Positions 59,537 to 64,000 of a stretch of 64,000 nt of DNA are shown here, one piece after another (the stretch's first letter is position 1; every line of letters begins with the position of its first letter). Source of the stretch: Candidatus Peribacteraceae bacterium (GTDB taxonomy: Bacteria; Patescibacteriota; Gracilibacteria; Peribacterales; Peribacteraceae); contig JAGOTD010000003.1 of the NCBI GenBank assembly GCA_018061945.1, positions 174,028 to 238,027 on the forward strand, in the 5' to 3' direction. The notes beneath the pieces were generated by a model. That model had not been told where the DNA came from. It did no database searches and saw nothing but the letters and a program-made list of their open reading frames with translations. The translations under genes were made by a program, and so were the position numbers.

Positions 59537-62131
59537 TTACGCCGCCATGCTCTTTTCGCGCACTTCGGTCTCTGCTTTATCGCCGTGCATCAGACTGAAC
59601 TGATCCTTGTCTTTGCCGACAATCTTGATGATGTCGCCCTTACGGAACATGCCTTTCAAAATACTTTCGGCGATATGATCTTCCAAGTGTTCCTGGATAG
59701 CGCGGCGAACCGGACGTGCGCCGTATTCGGAATCGAAGCCGAGTGTACCGAGATTGTTGATCGCCTTGGCATCGACCACGAGTCCGTAGCCTTGCTCCTT
59801 AAGACGTGCAGCCAAATGCTGAATGTGAATACCGACAATCTTGCGGATAGAGTCTTGTGAAAGAGCATTGAAGACGATGGTTTGATCGATGCGATTTAAA
59901 AACTCTGGGCGGAAATGTTCTTTGAGTTCATCTAGCACTTCCTGTGTCTTTTCTTCGTACAGCTGCTCTTCGCGCTTGGCTTCTTTCTCGAGCTTGAAGC
60001 CGATTTTGCCGGCTTCCTTCGTGAGCTTATCGGCACCGATGTTGCTGGTCATAATGATGATCGTGTTGCGGAAATCGACTGTCTTGCCCTGGCCGTCTGT
60101 AAGGACCCCGTCTTCCATAATCTGGAGCAAAATATTGAAGAATTCTGGGTGAGCTTTCTCGATTTCATCGAACAGCACAACCGAGTACGGCTTGCGGCGA
60201 ACAGCTTCTGTAAGCTGACCACCCTCTTCGTAACCGACGTAACCGGCAGTCGTACCAGTTAAGCGCGATACGTTGTGGCGCTCCATAAACTCGGACATAT
60301 CGATTTTGATAAGGGCATCTTCGCGCTGGAAAATTTCCTGTGCGATAGCTTTCACCAATTCTGTTTTACCCACACCGGTTGGTCCCATAAAGAGGAACGA
60401 CCCGATTGGGCGACGCGCATCGGAGATACCGACACGGCTGCGGCGGATAGCACGCGCGACTTTCTGAATCGCATCGTCTTGGCCAACCACACATTTGCGG
60501 AGAACCGTTTCGAGCGAATTGAGGCGCTTGGTTTCGGACTTCATCAAGCGGCTGATCGGAATACCCGTCATGCGGGCAATAACGGCTTGAATGTCGTCTT
60601 CGGAAATCGCGATTGGTGCGCGCTTGTCGCCATCAATTTGGCTTGTGATCGTCTTCTTTTCTTCGAGTAATTCTTCCTCTTCTTTGCGCAGCTTAAGCGC
60701 TTGCTGGTATTTCTGCTCTTTCACTGCAACCTGCTTTTTGGATTCCATGGCTTCGAGTGCCTTTTCGATTTCTTTGAGGCGTGGTGGGATAACGGCATTG
60801 TGCTTGAGGCTCTTGCCGGCCGATGCTTCGTCGAGCACGTCGATGGCTTTATCTGGCAGGAAACGTTCGGTTAAGTAGCGCTTGCTCAGCTTGACTGCGC
60901 TATCGATTGCCGAATCATCAATCGTCAAGTGATGGAACGATTCAAAGCTCTCTTTGAGTCCCTGCAAAATGCGAATGGCATCGGGAATAGAAGGCTCTTC
61001 AACCATGACAGACTGGAAGCGACGCTCGAGCGCGCGATCCTTCTCGATTGTCTTACGGAATTCGTCGGTTGTGGTCGCACCCAAAACCTGGAGTGCGCCG
61101 CGGCTGAGTGCTGGCTTCAAAATATTACCCGCGTCGAGTGAACCTTCGGCGGCTCCGGCACCAACGACAGTGTGCATTTCGTCGATGAACAGAATGATTT
61201 CGCCATTACTTTCGGTTGCTTCCTTAATAATATCATCGAAGCGCTGCTCAAATTCGCCGCGGTACTTGGTCCCAGCAACGAGTGAGCCCATATTGAGCTG
61301 CAGCACGCGCTTACCGATGAGTGACTGAGGCACGTGGCCGTCGGCAATGCGCTGCGCCAAGCCTTCGGCGATAGCTGTTTTTCCCACACCGGATTCACCG
61401 ATGAGTACCGGGTTGTTTTTCGTTTTGCGATTGAGGATATGAATGACACGCTCAATTTCCGTTTCGCGACCGATAATCGGATCAAGCTTCTTCTCCTTCG
61501 CTTTATTGGTCATGTCATCCGTAAAGTAATCCAGCACGGGAGTTTTGCTCTTGCCCTCAGTCTTTTTCTTTTTAAGACCTTCTGGATCCGTCTGATTCTG
61601 CATACCGACAAGCGCGCCCTGCAAACCCTGGAAGAACGACTCGAGTGATGTCTCGAGATTTTTGTTCTGCTGACGGAACTGACTGATCTGTCCGAACATC
61701 TCTTCTATATGAACCTGAAGATCATGTGGAACAATCTGCATGCTTTCCAGAAGTACTGTTGCTGCATTCTTGCCCGTGGAAATAACGGCGTACAAAAGGT
61801 GCTCCGTGCCAATGTTGGCGTGGCGGAACTTGTGCGCGATCATCACGCTCTGTTCGATGACAGTATTAAGAGCAACAGAGAGGCCATGTTTAATGTTCTG
61901 TCCTTCGCTTTCGAGCTCGGTATTCTTGCTGGATTTCTGCAGGATGCGAATATTCTCCTGCGTGACACCGGCTCCGGTAAGAATAGAAAAGCCAAGAGAC
62001 TTTGGAATACTGAGTAACCCAAGCAGTAAATGATCCGTACCGATATAACTCGACTTCATATTCTTTGCTTCCTGTTCAGCTAGCTGCAATGCCAGCTTGG
62101 CGTTTGGAGTGAAGCGGTCGAATGGGTGCAT
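59537..62131 (-). CDS. clpC: ATP-dependent Clp protease ATP-binding subunit ClpC
   Basis: The 864-aa Hsp100 unfoldase has a Clp N-domain (1-145), AAA-1 with Walker [15 protein letters not shown], a short middle domain with UVR-like coiled coil ([20 protein letters not shown]), and AAA-2 with Walker [18 protein letters not shown]-2 also has the ClpP-docking loop [11 protein letters not shown], an (I/V/L)GF tripeptide, so it should feed ClpP rather than act as ClpB. A charged C-terminal tail follows. No clpP is in the window. Expression is probably controlled by HrcA through a CIRCE element directly upstream. Confidence 0.93.
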   Translation of the reverse strand: MHPFDRFTPNAKLALQLAEQEAKNMKSSYIGTDHLLLGLLSIPKSLGFSILTGAGVTQENIRILQKSSKNTELESEGQNIKHGLSVALNTVIEQSVMIAHKFRHANIGTEHLLYAVISTGKNAATVLLESMQIVPHDLQVHIEEMFGQISQFRQQNKNLETSLESFFQGLQGALVGMQNQTDPEGLKKKKTEGKSKTPVLDYFTDDMTNKAKEKKLDPIIGRETEIERVIHILNRKTKNNPVLIGESGVGKTAIAEGLAQRIADGHVPQSLIGKRVLQLNMGSLVAGTKYRGEFEQRFDDIIKEATESNGEIILFIDEMHTVVGAGAAEGSLDAGNILKPALSRGALQVLGATTTDEFRKTIEKDRALERRFQSVMVEEPSIPDAIRILQGLKESFESFHHLTIDDSAIDSAVKLSKRYLTERFLPDKAIDVLDEASAGKSLKHNAVIPPRLKEIEKALEAMESKKQVAVKEQKYQQALKLRKEEEELLEEKKTITSQIDGDKRAPIAISEDDIQAVIARMTGIPISRLMKSETKRLNSLETVLRKCVVGQDDAIQKVARAIRRSRVGISDARRPIGSFLFMGPTGVGKTELVKAIAQEIFQREDALIKIDMSEFMERHNVSRLTGTTAGYVGYEEGGQLTEAVRRKPYSVVLFDEIEKAHPEFFNILLQIMEDGVLTDGQGKTVDFRNTIIIMTSNIGADKLTKEAGKIGFKLEKEAKREEQLYEEKTQEVLDELKEHFRPEFLNRIDQTIVFNALSQDSIRKIVGIHIQHLAARLKEQGYGLVVDAKAINNLGTLGFDSEYGARPVRRAIQEHLEDHIAESILKGMFRKGDIIKIVGKDKDQFSLMHGDKAETEVREKSMAA

Positions 62132-62139
62132 ATAACTGT

Positions 62140-62145
62140 AGTGTA
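62140..62145 (-). promoter_or_regulatory. -10 box of clpC (leaderless spacing)
   Basis: TACACT on the minus strand ends 8 nt before ATG 62131. TTAGAC (62170-62165) could be a weak -35 with 19-nt spacing, inside the CIRCE element. Confidence 0.55.
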
Positions 62146-62158
62146 GAAAATTGGGGAG

Positions 62159-62185
62159 TTAGCAGTCTAACATGTCGAGTGCTAA
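62159..62185. promoter_or_regulatory. CIRCE operator for HrcA
   Basis: On the plus strand TTAGCAGTC, nine bases, GAGTGCTAA. The CIRCE consensus is TTAGCACTC-N9-GAGTGCTAA; only one base differs. It sits 13 nt upstream of the clpC -10 box, over the -35 region, and so could block RNA polymerase directly. Confidence 0.85.
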
Positions 62186-62415
62186 TGAGTCCAGAGGAAT
62201 CAAACTATAGTATCACATTTTTGCTGTCCGGTTGGGAAATAAACTTGCGACTTTTTCAGAGAGGGTCGCAGTTACAATAAGAAGAGTATTGTTGACAATT
62301 GTAAAGGACTCAAAGGATGTTCACCATGAAGTCATGATTATAGTGGAAGCAATATTTGCTTATTCAAACAAAAAATTTGCACGAAGTGTCACCTTTTCCT
62401 TTAACTACTTCCTGT

Positions 62416-62453
62416 GAGTCCTCTGAGTCTTTTGAGTCCCTTGAGTCCTTTTT
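62416..62453. repeat. 9-nt tandem repeat (GAGTCCTCT family)
   Basis: GAGTCCTCT, GAGTCTTTT, GAGTCCCTT, GAGTCCTTT: the complement of the GACTCAAAG units, immediately after the AI-2E transporter stop. Confidence 0.8.
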
Positions 62454-62455
62454 AT

Positions 62456-63715
62456 TCAATCCACCTTCTTCCTACTTATATGCCGCAAGTCATCGATGAA
62501 GATGGCGACAATCGTTGTGACAGGCACGGCCAAAATGACACCGAGTATTGGGTGAATGGTGCTGGGGAAGCTGACTGCTACCAGCATGCCGAACATGACG
62601 ACAATCGGCGACAGGCCGACGGCGTGTTTCATGACGAGTGGTACAAGAATATGGTTTTCGCAGAACTGAATAGCGTAGTAAATACCCATGGTAATCACCG
62701 CCCAGACAAACCCGCCTTGTGTGCCAGCGATCAAAACAGCTGGAACAGCCGCGATAATCGGACCGGCGTAGGGGATGATTTCGGTGAATCCGGCGAGCAG
62801 AGCCAGTGTAAGTGCATATGGCATGCCGAGAATTTTGAGGGCAATAAAGGCCATCAAGCCAATCGAGAAACACAGAATAATCTGACCCTGCGCCCACTGC
62901 GACATTTTGAGGTACACAGCCTCCGCTTTGGCGTCCACGTAGCGGCGATAATGACGAGGGAAGAATATGCGGAAGTAGTTGCTGATCTTCTCTTTCTCCA
63001 TCTGAATGAAAAATGTGAGGAACAAAATGAGGATCGATGTTGCAATAAAGTTAAAGACCGAACCAGCCAATTGAACGGCAAAGCCGAAGGAATTCTGAGC
63101 CGCCAGCGAAAGGTTGGCGCCAAACTGCGTCATTGCATCGGTTCGATCTTTGATTTGCAGCCCTTCCAGAAGATTGTGCATCAGCGATGATAATTGTGCA
63201 TTGATTGCATCGGACACCAGAGGAATTTGTACATCGGGAGTTGCCAGGAAATCATCGGCACTGCGATTGATAAGCCGGGCTAAATCTTGCACCTGATACG
63301 CGACAATCGGAATGAGTGAGGCAACAAGGAAGATGAGTACCGATAGGAAAAGTATGTAGACCAGCAGCACCGCAAAGCCGCGCGGGATACGCATGCGCTC
63401 CAAAAACGATACGCTCGAGTCGATGACAATCGAAAGAAAGAATGCCAGACACAGAATGAAAATCTTGTCCCGGATAGTGAAGAGAAACTGTGCGCCGAGG
63501 TAAATTGCAAAAATGGCCAGAGTGGCTTTTACAACGCTCGACAGTGTGATGGCAATGGTGAGATCTGCGCCTGGCATTTCGGCTTCGGCGCCCTCCGCTG
63601 TGTTGGATGCCTTCTTCTGCGCTTGCTTTGCAGCCCTCGCTTTTGTCCAAATTTCGTGCGCTTTAGTGCCTAAAATCTGAATGGATTTAAAGGATGGTTG
63701 TGGTTCTTTTTTCAT
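62456..63715 (-). CDS. AI-2E family transporter (PerM/YdiK-like)
   Basis: The 419-aa membrane protein has a charged N-terminal region, then about eight transmembrane helices. Family landmarks are FAIYLGAQFLFTIRDKIFIL, LVYILFLSVLIFLVASLIPI, LALLAGFTEIIPYAGPIIAA, and the terminal HPILGVILAVPVTTIVAIFI. This family includes permeases, some linked to autoinducer-2 export or Na+/H+ exchange; the substrate cannot be deduced. It follows the VirB2-like gene with only 4 nt between stop and start, so it may be cotranscribed with it. Confidence 0.9.
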   Translation of the reverse strand: MKKEPQPSFKSIQILGTKAHEIWTKARAAKQAQKKASNTAEGAEAEMPGADLTIAITLSSVVKATLAIFAIYLGAQFLFTIRDKIFILCLAFFLSIVIDSSVSFLERMRIPRGFAVLLVYILFLSVLIFLVASLIPIVAYQVQDLARLINRSADDFLATPDVQIPLVSDAINAQLSSLMHNLLEGLQIKDRTDAMTQFGANLSLAAQNSFGFAVQLAGSVFNFIATSILILFLTFFIQMEKEKISNYFRIFFPRHYRRYVDAKAEAVYLKMSQWAQGQIILCFSIGLMAFIALKILGMPYALTLALLAGFTEIIPYAGPIIAAVPAVLIAGTQGGFVWAVITMGIYYAIQFCENHILVPLVMKHAVGLSPIVVMFGMLVAVSFPSTIHPILGVILAVPVTTIVAIFIDDLRHISRKKVD

Positions 63716-63719
63716 AGAA

Positions 63720-64000
63720 TTACTGGGTAACGGTAGAAACGACGGTATCGATAATAGCGTAGGCCATCAGTGACACAATGAGTCCGAGGATAGAATACAA
63801 AATACCTTTTTTGGCTGCATCGGTACTGCCTTCCGTGACAGGCCCGATCATCCAGCGAAAGCCGTTGTACATTAGCATAATGAGCGAAATCGAACCTGCG
63901 AGACTGATAACCGCGTAGGTTAAAGACTGCACATAAAAAGGAATGCAATCGAAATGAATATCGCCGTATTTAAAATCACATTGATCCGGAATAGGGATCG
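63720..64000 (-). CDS. VirB2/TrbC-like pilin protein, 5' part outside the window
   Basis: The frame is open to the right edge and reads IPIPDQCDFKYGDIHFDCIP before the hydrophobic part. Two helices, AVISLAGSISLIMLMYNGFRW and GILYSILGLIVSLMAYAIID, are separated by a short loop with MIGPVTEGSTDAAKK. That is the VirB2/TrbC pilin layout that is common in CPR genomes, with cysteines ahead of the helices. The N-terminal signal peptide must lie beyond the window. An internal GTG at 63932 could be mistaken for the start. It may belong with the PrgI and VirB4-like genes about 4 kb away. Confidence 0.8.
   Translation of the reverse strand, partial: IPIPDQCDFKYGDIHFDCIPFYVQSLTYAVISLAGSISLIMLMYNGFRWMIGPVTEGSTDAAKKGILYSILGLIVSLMAYAIIDTVVSTVTQ

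Noticed and set aside
1-64000. CRISPR array, integron or prophage
   Set aside because: The repeats have units of 7 or 9 nt without spacers, and no cas, integrase, terminase or capsid gene is present.
1-64000. recoded UGA (Gracilibacteria/SR1 code)
   Set aside because: Genes such as purP2, pdxS and csaA stop at TGA exactly where their families end.

Overview
The window looks like a chromosomal segment of a Candidate Phyla Radiation (Patescibacteria) bacterium, possibly of the Peregrinibacteria/Peribacteria kind. The reasons are a mid-GC genome with single-copy housekeeping genes, several small unknown proteins, and a stripped-down type IV-secretion-like gene set (VirB2-like pilin, PrgI-family protein, VirB4 N-domain protein, VirD4/TraG-like ATPase). 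TGA is used as an ordinary stop (for example purP2 and pdxS), which argues against the UGA=Gly code of Gracilibacteria/SR1. The lineage is inferred, not proven. I see no transposase, integrase, phage module or CRISPR array.

Layout. 1-8.7 kb: an unknown protein, a PfkB kinase, a large Big_1/FN3 surface protein, a lipoprotein, tRNA-Cys, two tandem archaeal-type PurP paralogues, and CsaA. 8.7-16 kb: an unknown protein with a coupled leader ORF, tRNA-Ala, ruvA-pgi-trx-membrane protein, an M23 peptidase, rsmI and a PEP-CTERM protein. 16-24 kb: gyrA, rpmE, hrcA, a VirD4-like ATPase and a 0.9-kb repeat-rich gap. 24-33 kb: an SLH/Calx-beta surface protein, dgkA, glyA, dnaX-fthC, DsbA-like and DM13 lipoproteins, and a 609-aa unknown. 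33-40 kb: dcd, pdxS, pdxT plus a catalytically dead pdxT paralogue, flavodoxin plus 2-oxoacid:ferredoxin oxidoreductase, and tRNA-Val. 40-51 kb: a DUF305 protein, an SLH/beta-propeller protein, an RluA-type synthase, a PAS kinase, a G8-like beta-helix protein, a 56-aa histone-fold candidate, trpS and a GT39-type enzyme. 51-64 kb: tRNA-Gly, yidD, transketolase, HIT, ribosomal S1, secretion genes, clpC with a CIRCE operator, an AI-2E transporter and a partial pilin.

Metabolism that can be read: sugar phosphate handling (pgi, tkt, PfkB), one-carbon and purine steps (glyA, fthC, purP), de novo PLP (pdxS/pdxT) and a low-potential ferredoxin/flavodoxin-linked 2-oxoacid enzyme. The envelope seems to carry an S-layer (two SLH proteins), lipoproteins and two kinds of C-terminal sorting signal.

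Two genome-wide patterns stand out. First, about 20 genes have a TANNNT box ending only 6-10 nt before the start codon and no Shine-Dalgarno sequence, which implies leaderless mRNAs. At clpC the HrcA operator (CIRCE) sits upstream of that box, while the repressor gene hrcA lies in the same window. Second, the intergenic gaps are filled with degenerate tandem repeats of exactly 7 or 9 nt, often followed by an inverted copy, so that they can form long hairpins with many registers. The unit sequence differs between families, but the unit length is conserved.
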